Source of the DNA: Actinoplanes aureus
GTDB taxonomy: Bacteria > Actinomycetota > Actinomycetes > Mycobacteriales > Micromonosporaceae
Assembly: GCF_015704865.1 (NCBI RefSeq)
Contig: NZ_JADQTO010000002.1
Coordinates: forward strand, 552,205-616,204
DNA: 64,000 nucleotides
Direction: 5' to 3'
Shown: piece by piece, positions 1 through 7,927 of the stretch
Layout of the letters: each line of letters begins with the position of its first letter
Numbering within the stretch: the first letter of the stretch is position 1
Translations under genes and position numbers: made by a program
Notes under the pieces: generated by a model
What the model was told of the DNA's origin: nothing
Databases searched by the model: none
Seen by the model: only the letters and a program-made list of their open reading frames with translations

Positions 1-393
1 CTCCTTGACCTTGCCGGTGAGCAGCACGTCGCGCAGGCCCGGCGCGATCGTGGTGGCGAAGTCGATGGCGCCGACCTTGCGCAGCGCCCGGCCGGCCGCG
101 CCGAGCTTGTAGAACATGTCCAGGTACTCGAGGAGGGCCTCCTCGGGATCCACGGCCAGGGCGCGGACCTCACCACCACCGGTCGTGGTGGCGATCCGCT
201 GCTCCGCGTACGGCAAGGGTTCGAGGTTGAACAGCTGGGCGATGCCCTGCCGGCCCTCCACCTCGACCAGAAGCGTGCGCCGCCCGCCGGAGGCCAGGCC
301 CAGGGCCAGGGCGGCGGCCACGCTGGTCTTGCCGGTCCCGCCCTTGCCGGTCACCACGTGCAGCCGCTCCGGCCAGTTCCGGTGTTCGCCCAT
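1..393 (-). CDS. ArsA/GET3-family ATPase (N-terminal part, runs off the window)
   Basis: The visible 131 residues are the amino-terminal part of an ArsA-like ATPase; the rest lies beyond position 1. Residues 13-25 carry the deviant P-loop GKGGTGKTSVA typical of the SIMIBI/ArsA class, followed by a switch-like region (LLVEVEGRQG). The family couples ATP hydrolysis to partner handling; in actinobacteria a pair of ArsA proteins (Rv3679/Rv3680 in M. tuberculosis) sits beside a DUF4177 protein, as here. The ATG at 393 has no clear Shine-Dalgarno sequence, but a TACCGT box lies 7 nt upstream, so a leaderless transcript is possible. It follows the membrane protein gene at 417-1385 by 23 bp. Substrate unknown. 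Confidence 0.88.
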   Translation of the reverse strand, partial: MGEHRNWPERLHVVTGKGGTGKTSVAAALALGLASGGRRTLLVEVEGRQGIAQLFNLEPLPYAEQRIATTTGGGEVRALAVDPEEALLEYLDMFYKLGAAGRALRKVGAIDFATTIAPGLRDVLLTGKVKE

Positions 394-400
394 GCGTCCA

Positions 401-406
401 ACGGTA
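401..406 (-). promoter_or_regulatory. Possible -10 box of a leaderless promoter for the ArsA gene
   Basis: On the minus strand TACCGT matches the actinobacterial TANNNT -10 element and ends 7 nt before the ATG at 393. No good -35 is visible. Transcription would begin at or next to the start codon. Confidence 0.4.
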
Positions 407-416
407 CGGGGCAATC

Positions 417-1385
417 TCAGCCGGACACGTCGCAGACCAGCCAGCCGGACTTGCGGATGACGGTGAACCGCAGATCCTGTGCGGCGGCCTTCTCGTCGTC
501 GGTCGACATGACGACCCGGACGCCGACGGTGGCCTCGTCGTCACCCCGGCTGGCCACGGTGGGGTCGTCCCAGCGGAAGACAGCACCCTGATAGCCGTCC
601 GCGTACGTGCTGATCTGCTCCACCCGCTCGGCGAGCTTGGTCTCGTCCCGCGATTTGCGGCACACCAGGTCCTCGGCGGCGTTCGCGTCCTGTTGCGTGT
701 AGACGGCGGTCAGGAAGCGGTTGACCGCGGTCATCGGGTCCGGCGAGCCGGGATTGTCGGCGTCCCGGAACAGGAAGTACGCCGAGACCGCGCCGCCGCC
801 GCAGAGCACCAGCGTGGCCGCGAACGCCAGGGAGAGGAAGACCGTCGAGCGCCGGCGCGGGTCGCCCGGCAGAAGCGGCGACTGCCCGGTCGGCGGGCCC
901 ACCCAGATCGGCTCCGGTCCGGCCTCGGCCGGCGGCGAGTGCTGGTAGGCCAGGTGCTCGGGTGGCACGTGCCGCCACTCGCCGGGTTTCTCGTGCTGGG
1001 CGTGCCAGGGGCCGTCCGGCGGCGGCTGATGCCAGCCCTCCGGCGGGGTGTGTGAGATCACCTGGGTCGGGTCGGGCGGAGCGTACGCCGAGTGATGGAC
1101 CACCGCGCCGGACACCGCCGGATGCTCGGCGGTGTCCGCGTGGAGATCGAGATGCGGTTCGGATGCCCCCGCGACATCCGGACCGCCGTGCCGGGCGACC
1201 GGCGGTGGTGGCCCGCCGGCGACCGGTAGCTCGACCGGTGGATCGGTCCCGGCCGCGCTCGTCGCGTGCGGCGGCTCCGGGATCGGGATCGGCTCGTCCG
1301 GCGGGATCGGCATCGGCGGTTCCGGGTCGGGCGACGGCGGTGGATCCGGATGTCCGGACCGCTCCCCACCGGCGTGTCGCGTCAT
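417..1385 (-). CDS. Proline-rich single-pass membrane protein, function unknown
   Basis: A 322-aa protein starting at the ATG at 1385, which has GGAGGG four nt upstream on the minus strand; the longer frame running to 1712 overlaps the DUF4177 gene and is not believed. Residues 1-200 are Pro/His/Gly-rich and look disordered. One hydrophobic helix follows ([15 protein letters not shown] region, about residues 205-230), then a ~95-residue extracellular domain containing two Cys (LVCRKS and WLVCDVSG) that may pair. The outer domain has the general look of small NTF2-like/DUF4878 lipoprotein domains. The protein at 40003-40563 has the same layout and a similar C-terminal ending. Function not recognised. 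Confidence 0.8.
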   Translation of the reverse strand: MTRHAGGERSGHPDPPPSPDPEPPMPIPPDEPIPIPEPPHATSAAGTDPPVELPVAGGPPPPVARHGGPDVAGASEPHLDLHADTAEHPAVSGAVVHHSAYAPPDPTQVISHTPPEGWHQPPPDGPWHAQHEKPGEWRHVPPEHLAYQHSPPAEAGPEPIWVGPPTGQSPLLPGDPRRRSTVFLSLAFAATLVLCGGGAVSAYFLFRDADNPGSPDPMTAVNRFLTAVYTQQDANAAEDLVCRKSRDETKLAERVEQISTYADGYQGAVFRWDDPTVASRGDDEATVGVRVVMSTDDEKAAAQDLRFTVIRKSGWLVCDVSG

Positions 1386-1507
1386 GTCACCCTCCGCTGA
1401 TGGCGTGTTCGCTTTACGTGAGCTTGTCCCGCTCAGCCTAACCAACCACCTGATCCGTCGCGTCCTAAGCTGTGCCGGTAGCCGACGGATAGGGAGTAGT
1501 CCACGCC

Positions 1508-1663
1508 ATGCAGAAGTGGGAGTACGTGACCGTGCCCCTGCTGGTCCACGCGACCAAGCAGATTCTCGACAACTGGGGCGAGGACGGCTGGGAGCTCGTC
1601 CAGGTCGTGCCCGGCCCCAACCCGGAGCAGCTCGTCGCGTACCTGAAGCGGCCGAAGTCATGA
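1508..1663 (+). CDS. Small DUF4177-like protein (51 aa)
   Basis: This 51-aa frame starts [12 protein letters not shown] and contains the signature [12 protein letters not shown] typical of the short DUF4177 proteins (compare Rv3678A in M. tuberculosis). A GGGAG-like ribosome site lies about 12 nt upstream. Its TGA overlaps the ATG of the next gene (ATGA at 1660-1663), so it is translationally coupled to the RidA-like protein, as in other actinobacteria. It is divergent from the minus-strand membrane protein gene at 417-1385. The function of the family is not known. Confidence 0.9.
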   Translation: MQKWEYVTVPLLVHATKQILDNWGEDGWELVQVVPGPNPEQLVAYLKRPKS

Positions 1664-2151
1664 CCACGCCGGCGCCGGTGGCCGGCGAAGGTGGGGTGGA
1701 CGCGTACGCCAAGCTGGCCGAGCTGGGCCTGACGCTGCCGAAGGTGGTTCCGCCGCTGGCGTCCTACGTGCCGGCCGTGCAGTCCGGCAATTACGTCTAC
1801 GTCTCGGGTCAGGTGCCGCTGGTCGACGGCAAGCTGCCGAAGGCCGGCAAGGTCGGCGACGACGTCACCGTGGAGGAGGCCGTCGAGCTGGCCCGGATCT
1901 GCGCGCTGAACGCGCTGGCCGCGATCGAGTCGCTGGTCGGCCTGGGCCGGCTTGTCAAGATCGTCAAGGTGACCGGGTTCGTGGCGTCCGCGCCGGGCTT
2001 CACCGGTCAGCCGGCCGTCGTCAACGGTGCCTCCAACCTCTTCGGCGACGTTCTCGGCGAGCAGGGCCGGCACGCACGCAGCGCTGTCGGGGTCTCCGAA
2101 CTGCCGCTCGGAGCACCGGTAGAGGTGGAAGTCATCGCCGAAGTGGCGTGA
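1660..2151 (+). CDS. RidA/YjgF-YER057c-UK114 family protein
   Basis: A 163-aa protein of the RidA superfamily. Members deaminate reactive enamine/imine intermediates, or are of unknown role in the longer actinobacterial subgroup (Rv3678c-like). Visible family features are the [18 protein letters not shown] strand-turn region and a C-terminal [19 protein letters not shown] segment, where the canonical family has an Arg-containing R-x-x-V motif; the catalytic Arg of archetypal RidA is therefore not evident, and enzyme activity should not be assumed. The start overlaps the DUF4177 stop (ATGA). The gene lies upstream of the metallo-hydrolase gene, an order conserved in mycobacteria. Confidence 0.85.
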   Translation: MTTPAPVAGEGGVDAYAKLAELGLTLPKVVPPLASYVPAVQSGNYVYVSGQVPLVDGKLPKAGKVGDDVTVEEAVELARICALNALAAIESLVGLGRLVKIVKVTGFVASAPGFTGQPAVVNGASNLFGDVLGEQGRHARSAVGVSELPLGAPVEVEVIAEVA

Positions 2152-2232
2152 TCTTGGGGGGATTCGGGCGCTTTTGGTGACCCAAGGTGACCGCGTCGGA
2201 CATCGTGTCTCGGCCATCGGCCGGGTGCGACG

Positions 2233-2238
2233 TACGAT
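2233..2238 (+). promoter_or_regulatory. Possible -10 box of a leaderless promoter (metallo-hydrolase gene)
   Basis: TACGAT matches TANNNT and ends 7 nt before the ATG at 2246; there is no Shine-Dalgarno sequence between them. Confidence 0.45.
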
Positions 2239-2245
2239 TCGGGTC

Positions 2246-3049
2246 ATGGGGGGTGCTGAGCCCGAGTCGGCGGGGGTCGACCGGCTACCGGGTTGGGTGA
2301 CGCTGCTGCGAGCGCCCAACCCGGGTCCGATGACGCTGGACGGCACCAACACGTGGATCTTGCGTGCGCCGGGTGCCGATTACGCGACCGTGATCGACCC
2401 CGGCCCGCTGGACGAGGGCCATCTGCGCCGGATCGCCGAGCACGGGCCGTTCCAGTTCATCCTGGTGACGCACGGTCATCACGACCACGTCGAGGGCGCC
2501 GACCGGCTCTCCGAGCTGCTCGGCGGGACCGCCGTGCTCGCCGCCGACCCGGCGTACTGCCGGCACGGTGACGTGTTGGACCCGAACGAGTCACTCGGTG
2601 GGAACGGCCTCGAAATACAGGTTCTGGACACTCCGGGGCACACCAGCGATTCGGTGTGCTTTCTCGTCGAGTGTGGGAACGACCGTGCGATGTTCACCGG
2701 TGACACCATTCTCGGGCGCGGGACCACGGTGGTGGCCCGGCCGGACGGTGACCTGGGGGCGTACCTGGGCAGCCTGGAACTGCTCAGCGCGTACCCCGAG
2801 GTGTTGATGTTGCCCGGCCACGGACCGGCCCGGGCCGACACCGCCGAGCGCGCCGACTTCTACCTGGACCACCGCCGGGAGCGACTCGCGCAGGTGGCCG
2901 CCGCCGTGGCGGCCGGCGCGACGACCCCGGAAGCGGTCGTCGATCTGGTCTATCCGGACATCGATCCGGGCGTGCGGTTCGCGGCCGAGTGGTCCGCCGC
3001 CGCGCAGTTGGAATACCTGGGCCGGACCCACCGGTTGGATCGGCCGTGA
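2246..3049 (+). CDS. Metallo-beta-lactamase-fold hydrolase
   Basis: A 267-aa protein. The metal-binding signature THGHHDHVEG (about residues 76-85) provides the HxHxDH cluster; a second His is in DTPGHTSDS, an Asp in MFTGDTILG, and a further His in LPGHGP, giving a complete two-metal site. The overall plan matches the LACTB2/Rv3677c-like group rather than antibiotic-hydrolysing enzymes; the substrate (possibly a nucleic acid or thioester) cannot be read from sequence. The start was placed at the ATG at 2246 behind a TACGAT box rather than the earlier GTG. Its stop overlaps the GTG of the cyclase gene (GTGA, 3046-3049). Confidence 0.9.
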   Translation: MGGAEPESAGVDRLPGWVTLLRAPNPGPMTLDGTNTWILRAPGADYATVIDPGPLDEGHLRRIAEHGPFQFILVTHGHHDHVEGADRLSELLGGTAVLAADPAYCRHGDVLDPNESLGGNGLEIQVLDTPGHTSDSVCFLVECGNDRAMFTGDTILGRGTTVVARPDGDLGAYLGSLELLSAYPEVLMLPGHGPARADTAERADFYLDHRRERLAQVAAAVAAGATTPEAVVDLVYPDIDPGVRFAAEWSAAAQLEYLGRTHRLDRP

Positions 3050-6000
3050 CCTGCCCCGTGTGCGGGACCGTCGCCGTTCCCGGTGCCCGCTTCTGCCACA
3101 ACTGCGGTGCCGCCCTGCCCTCGGCCGCCTCGCTGCCCGCGGCCGAGCGCCGCATCGTGACCGTGCTCTTCGGTGACCTCTCGGACTTCACCTCCTGGTC
3201 GGAGGACCTCGACCCGGAGCGGGTCGGCGCGGTCACCGACCGGGTGCTCGCCTCGCTGGCCGGCGCGGTGAAGACGTTCGGCGGGCACGTGGACAAGCTC
3301 ACCGGCGACGGGATCATGGCCGTCTTCGGGGCGCCGGTGGCGCACGAGGACGACGCCGAGCGTGCCGTCCGGGCCGCGCTGAGCATGCAACGCGCGGTGC
3401 GCCGGGTGCTCGACGACGAGCGTGGCGGTGGCGCGCCGCTCGGCCTGCGCGTCGGTCTGAACACCGGCGAGGTGGTCGCCGGGATGCAGGCGGGGATCGA
3501 ATACACGGTCATCGGCGACACGGTGAACACCGCGGCCCGGCTGGCCGACGCCGCCGCGGTCGGCGCGGTCTACGCCGGCGAGCGGACCAGCGCGGGGACC
3601 CGGCACGTCGCCTCCTGGCGGCAGCTGCGCCCGCTGCGGCTCAAGGGCAAGCGGGAGCCGGTGCCGACGTACGAGCTGCTCGGCCTGCACGACGCGCCGG
3701 GCACCCGGTCCGGCCTCGGTGACGAGGCGCCGTTCGTGGGCCGCGAGATCGAGCTGGGCCGCGTCTCCGGCCGGGTCGCCGAGGCGATCGACTCCGGCAC
3801 CCCGCGGATCATGGTGATGACCGCGGAGGCCGGCATCGGTAAGTCCCGGTTCGCCGGCGAGGTGAAGCGGCTCGCCCTCGATTTCAACGGACATGGTGCC
3901 CGGGTGCTCCGCGTCCGCTGCCGCGCTTTCGGTGAGCGACGCCGGTACGCACCCCTGGCCGACCTGATCCGTAAGGCGGCCGGCCTGCCCAAGGACGTGG
4001 TCGCCACGGTCGGCCGTACGGTCGTCGAGGAACGCCTGCGCAAGCTGGCCAACCGGCTCGGCGCCCAGTTCGACACCGACCGGCTGCTGGTGCTGCTCGG
4101 CTACGGCGAGGCCAAGACGAACAAGGTGGGCCCGGCCGCCCCGGCGGACTGGCCGCCGAGCGCCAAGCGGGTCGACGCCGAGGCCATCTCGATCGCGGTG
4201 GCCGACGTGCTCAACGCGCTCGCCACCGAGTCGCCCCTGATGGTCATCGTCGACGACCTGCACGACGCCACGGCCACCACCATGGACGCGCTCGGCAGCA
4301 CTCTCTCCCGGCTGGAGGGCCCGGTCGTGGTGCTGCTGCTCGGGCGTCCCGAGCTGGTGCGTACCGCCGGTGCGATGACCCGGCTGGCCGACGCCGAGGT
4401 GCACACCCTGCCGCCGCTGCGGGGTGCCGACGCGTCCCGGCTGCTCACCTCGTACCTGAACGGCGGCAAGCTGCCCGCGCACGACAGCGACCGGCTGCTC
4501 GCCACCGCGCAGGGCAATCCGTTCTACCTGGCCGAGATGGTCACCCTGCTGATGGAGCGGGGGCTGCTCGCCCCGGCGGTGGGCGCGAACGCGGTCGGCC
4601 GCTGGCAGCTGGCCGCCGGATCGCTCGGCAGCCAGCTGCTCTCCCGGGACCTGGCGGCCGTGCTGGCCGCCCGCATCGACGCACTGCCCGCGGAGCCGCG
4701 GGCAGTGCTGCGCGACGCGTCGGTGGCCGGGACGACCGTGCCGAGCGGAGTGCTGGAGGCGTTGCAGGAGCGCCGGGCGGGTACCGACATGCTGCCCGGT
4801 GCGGTCCCGACGGTGGAGCTCGAACGGGCCGTGGACGAGCTGCTGCAGCGCCGCATGCTGCACCGGTCGCGCTCCGGCGGCTACCAGTTCAGCACCCCGC
4901 TGATGCGCGAGGCCGCCTACGCCGGCATCGGCAAGGCGGACCTCGCCGAGCGGCACGCCTACCTGGCGACGTGGGCGGCGCCGGAGACGATCCGGGACGG
5001 GCATGACGGCGCGGTCCGGCTCAATCTGAGCGAGAACGAGCGGGACGCGTTCATCGCCACCCACGCCGAGTGCGCGGTGGAACTCGCCGACGCGGTACGG
5101 CTGCGCCCGGACGCCGCGGCCCGCGAGGTGGCGCCGCTGGGCGTCGCGGCGCTCGGCCGGATGGCCCGGCGGGCGCTGGCCAACATCGAGCCGGCCGCCG
5201 CGATCGAGTACGCCGAGCGGGCCACCACCCTGACCAAGGACGGCCTGTCGCTGGCCGACCAGCTGGTGCACGCACGAGCGCTGCTGCGCCTGGGCCGGGC
5301 AGAGGAGGCGCTGGCGTACGGCGAGAAGATCACCGTGGCGGCCGAGGACGACCCGGTGTGTCGCGCCGAGGGGACGATCCTGGTCGGCCGGGCGTACGAG
5401 GCGCTCGGCGACACCACCCGGGCGGTGGCGGCCTGGCAGGAGGCCCTCGAAGTGGCCACCGAGGCGCAGCTGCTGCCGGAGCGGGCGAACGCGATGCGCC
5501 GCCTCGGCATGGCCGACTTCCTGGCCGGCAAGCTCAGCCAGGCGAGCAGCCGGTTCGCGGCCGCCTACCAGGTCACGCTCGCCGCCGGTGACCGGCACGG
5601 GCAGGCCTGGGCGTTGCAGAACCTGGCCTGGGTGACCACCACCCGGGGTGACTTCGCCGGCACCGACGCGGTGCTGGGCCGGGCCGCGCGCCTCTTCGCC
5701 GAGCTGGGTGACCCGGTCGGGCGGTCCTGGCTGCGCGGCACCACGGCCTTCGCCCGGCTGCTCGCCGGCCGGTTGCAGGAGTCGCGCCGGCTGGCCCGGA
5801 TCTTCCTGCCGTTCGGTGACCGGGTCGGCGAGGGCTGGGCGGTGGGCACGCTGCGGGTCGTGGAGGCGTACGCGGCCGCCGAACTGGGCGACCTCGGCGT
5901 GGCGGACAGCCAGGCCCGGCGGGCGTTCCGCGAGTTCAACGAGCTCTCCGACGACTGGGGCCGGGGACTCGCCATGGTGGTGCGCGGCGCCATCGCGCGC

Positions 6001-6645
6001 AGCCTGAACGAGCTGGATCACGCCGCCGACCTGCTCAACGACGCGCTCGTCTACGCCGACCGGACCGGACACCCGCTGCTGCTCGGGATGGCCGGCACCC
6101 TGCACGGCTTCGTGGCGTTGCAACGCGGCGACCTGGCCACCGCGGAGGCCGACGCGCGCCGGGTGATGACCGCGGTCGAGCCGCACAACCCGCTGGCGCC
6201 CGCACAGGTGGGCCCCCGGGTGCTGCTGGCCGAGGCGCGCAACCGGTCCGGGGACTCGGGTACCGCGATCGGGCTGCTGGCGCCGATCGCAAGTGACACG
6301 TCGACCCCCTCGCTGCTCTTCTCGCGTCGGCACGCGCTTGCCGCGTACGCGTCGGCGCTGCTCGCCGACGGCCGGGTGGAGTCGGCCCTGACCTGGATCG
6401 AGCGGGCTCGTGAGGTGCCCGCCGAGGACGTCCGCAGCGGTGTGATCCTGGCCATGGTCCGGGCCCGGGTGCTGGCCGCGGCGGACCGGTGCGAGGAGGC
6501 CAGGATGGCCGCGGAGGACGCGGTTCGCCTGGCGTACGCGACCGAGCAGGCGAGTGAGCGCGCGGCCGCCGAGGAGCTGCGGGACACCCTCGCGGTGACC
6601 GTCGTCGAGGAAACTGTCGCCTACGCGTCTGACGTGCCCGGATGA
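3046..6645 (+). CDS. Class III adenylate cyclase / AAA ATPase / TPR signalling protein
   Basis: A 1199-aa multidomain regulator beginning at a GTG that overlaps the previous stop. Residues 1-25 form a zinc ribbon (CPVCG...CHNCG). Residues about 35-225 are a class III cyclase homology domain with both metal-binding Asp (FGDLSDF and GDGIMAVFG), the adenine-specifying Lys (HVDKLTGDG) and the transition-state Asn/Arg (NTAARLAD), so cyclase activity is expected. Residues about 230-560 are an AAA/NACHT-like NTPase with Walker A EAGIGKSRFA and Walker B LMVIVDDL. The rest is a long helical TPR-like array. cAMP made here could act on the Crp protein encoded at 11613-12290. It precedes a Ser/Thr kinase gene, so the two may form a signalling unit. 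Confidence 0.93.
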   Translation: MTCPVCGTVAVPGARFCHNCGAALPSAASLPAAERRIVTVLFGDLSDFTSWSEDLDPERVGAVTDRVLASLAGAVKTFGGHVDKLTGDGIMAVFGAPVAHEDDAERAVRAALSMQRAVRRVLDDERGGGAPLGLRVGLNTGEVVAGMQAGIEYTVIGDTVNTAARLADAAAVGAVYAGERTSAGTRHVASWRQLRPLRLKGKREPVPTYELLGLHDAPGTRSGLGDEAPFVGREIELGRVSGRVAEAIDSGTPRIMVMTAEAGIGKSRFAGEVKRLALDFNGHGARVLRVRCRAFGERRRYAPLADLIRKAAGLPKDVVATVGRTVVEERLRKLANRLGAQFDTDRLLVLLGYGEAKTNKVGPAAPADWPPSAKRVDAEAISIAVADVLNALATESPLMVIVDDLHDATATTMDALGSTLSRLEGPVVVLLLGRPELVRTAGAMTRLADAEVHTLPPLRGADASRLLTSYLNGGKLPAHDSDRLLATAQGNPFYLAEMVTLLMERGLLAPAVGANAVGRWQLAAGSLGSQLLSRDLAAVLAARIDALPAEPRAVLRDASVAGTTVPSGVLEALQERRAGTDMLPGAVPTVELERAVDELLQRRMLHRSRSGGYQFSTPLMREAAYAGIGKADLAERHAYLATWAAPETIRDGHDGAVRLNLSENERDAFIATHAECAVELADAVRLRPDAAAREVAPLGVAALGRMARRALANIEPAAAIEYAERATTLTKDGLSLADQLVHARALLRLGRAEEALAYGEKITVAAEDDPVCRAEGTILVGRAYEALGDTTRAVAAWQEALEVATEAQLLPERANAMRRLGMADFLAGKLSQASSRFAAAYQVTLAAGDRHGQAWALQNLAWVTTTRGDFAGTDAVLGRAARLFAELGDPVGRSWLRGTTAFARLLAGRLQESRRLARIFLPFGDRVGEGWAVGTLRVVEAYAAAELGDLGVADSQARRAFREFNELSDDWGRGLAMVVRGAIARSLNELDHAADLLNDALVYADRTGHPLLLGMAGTLHGFVALQRGDLATAEADARRVMTAVEPHNPLAPAQVGPRVLLAEARNRSGDSGTAIGLLAPIASDTSTPSLLFSRRHALAAYASALLADGRVESALTWIERAREVPAEDVRSGVILAMVRARVLAAADRCEEARMAAEDAVRLAYATEQASERAAAEELRDTLAVTVVEETVAYASDVPG

Positions 6646-6663
6646 TCTTTGATCCGGCTGGCG

Positions 6664-6669
6664 TATTTT
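6664..6669 (+). promoter_or_regulatory. Possible -10 box of a leaderless promoter (kinase gene)
   Basis: TATTTT ends 7 nt before the GTG at 6677 in an unusually AT-rich patch; there is no ribosome-binding sequence. Confidence 0.45.
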
Positions 6670-6676
6670 CTTTAAC

Positions 6677-7672
6677 GTGACGGAGACCCGGCCTGGCACC
6701 CTACCCCCGCCGTACGTGCCAGGCATGTCCGGATTGTCGGTAATGGCGCGCGGCGGGTACGCCACTGTGTACCGCGCGACGCAGGACTCGGTGGGCCGCG
6801 AGGTCGCCATCAAGATGGAGAACCGCACCCTCGACAACCAGCGGGACCAGGCACGCTTCCTCCGCGAGGCGCGCGCGGCCGGCCGGATGTCGTCGCACCC
6901 ACACGTGGTCGATCTCTTCGACGTCGGCGTCACGCACGACCAGCACCCCTACCTGATCATGGAGCTCTGCGACGGGTCGTACCTGGACCGCATGCGCGTC
7001 TCCCCGCTCACCCCGGTCGAGGCGCGCGACGTCGGCATCAAGATCGCTGACGCGCTGGTGCATTCGCACGCCAACGGTGTGCTGCACCGCGACGTGAAGC
7101 CGGCGAACATCCTCTACTCGCACTTCAACGCGGCTGTGCTCGCCGACTTCGGGCTAGCCGTGCTCGGCGAGATGCGCGATTCCTCGGTCACCCTCGAAGT
7201 GCTCACCCCGGCGTACGCGCCGCCCGAGATGTTCCGCCACGACAGCCCGTCCGGCGCCTGCGACGTCTACGCACTGTGTGCCACTCTTTACGCGGTGATG
7301 AACGGCCGGCCGCCGCGCTGGGACACCGACCGCAGCCCCAGCCTGATCACGCTGATGGATCTCTTCCACCAGCCGATCCCGGAGCTGCCCGGCGTGCCGC
7401 GCGCGCTCACCGACATCCTCCGCTACGGCATGGCCAACGACCCGGCGTCGCGGCCCACCGCCGAGCAGCTGCGCGACCTGCTGAACAACCTCCAGCTCGA
7501 CCCGAACACCCCGCAGCCGCCACCCACCGTCTACCGGTCGGGCTCGACGCCGGGCTACCAGCCGCCGCGGCCGCGCCCCATCGTGCCCAGCACGCCCACC
7601 CACGAGGACGACACGCCGACGGTGCACAACCCCGGCGCCCGCAAGGGCTTCTTCAGCCGCTGGTTCAGCTGA
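6677..7672 (+). CDS. Soluble serine/threonine protein kinase
   Basis: A 331-aa Hanks-type kinase. It has a glycine loop (ARGGYATVYRA), the VAIK lysine, the catalytic loop HRDVKPANIL, the DFG motif (ADFGLAVL) and an APE equivalent (YAPPEMF), so it should be active. The C-terminal ~70 residues are Pro-rich and end in a basic GFFSRWFS tail; unlike most actinobacterial receptor kinases there is no transmembrane helix. The GTG start has no Shine-Dalgarno sequence but a TATTTT box 7 nt upstream. It lies 31 bp after the cyclase/AAA/TPR gene; a functional link is inferred from position only. Targets unknown. Confidence 0.93.
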   Translation: MTETRPGTLPPPYVPGMSGLSVMARGGYATVYRATQDSVGREVAIKMENRTLDNQRDQARFLREARAAGRMSSHPHVVDLFDVGVTHDQHPYLIMELCDGSYLDRMRVSPLTPVEARDVGIKIADALVHSHANGVLHRDVKPANILYSHFNAAVLADFGLAVLGEMRDSSVTLEVLTPAYAPPEMFRHDSPSGACDVYALCATLYAVMNGRPPRWDTDRSPSLITLMDLFHQPIPELPGVPRALTDILRYGMANDPASRPTAEQLRDLLNNLQLDPNTPQPPPTVYRSGSTPGYQPPRPRPIVPSTPTHEDDTPTVHNPGARKGFFSRWFS

Positions 7673-7882
7673 GGACGCCGGACAAGCCTTTTTAGGTACG
7701 CGTGACGACTGTCCCGCCGAACCCGCACCTCCCGCCGCGACCGCGGCCCCCTGCACCCTTGCGGCCGCAGCGCGGCCGCCGGGCCCAGGCACACCCCGTG
7801 CGGTTCCCGGCGGGCGCGCTGGGGCCGTAAGTGGGCTGGTGGTCGCGCGGTAGGGCGGGGACGGTCCCGGTCGGCGGAGCGA

Positions 7883-7916
7883 CCGGTCACGCGTACCGAA
7901 AAAGGCGCGTGACCGG
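7883..7916 (-). terminator. Hairpin between convergent kinase and carboxylase genes
   Basis: Perfect 11-bp inverted repeat CCGGTCACGCG (7883-7893) and CGCGTGACCGG (7906-7916) with a 12-nt A-rich loop, lying 12 bp beyond the carboxylase stop. It could serve both strands. Positions 7673-7882 show nothing else. Confidence 0.6.
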
Positions 7917-7927
7917 AAAGCCCACCG

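Noticed and set aside
2950..6933. A 1327-codon minus-strand open frame opposite the cyclase/AAA/TPR gene
   Set aside because: Gln/Arg/His/Gly-rich translation typical of the antisense of a high-GC gene; the plus strand has complete cyclase, Walker and TPR motifs.
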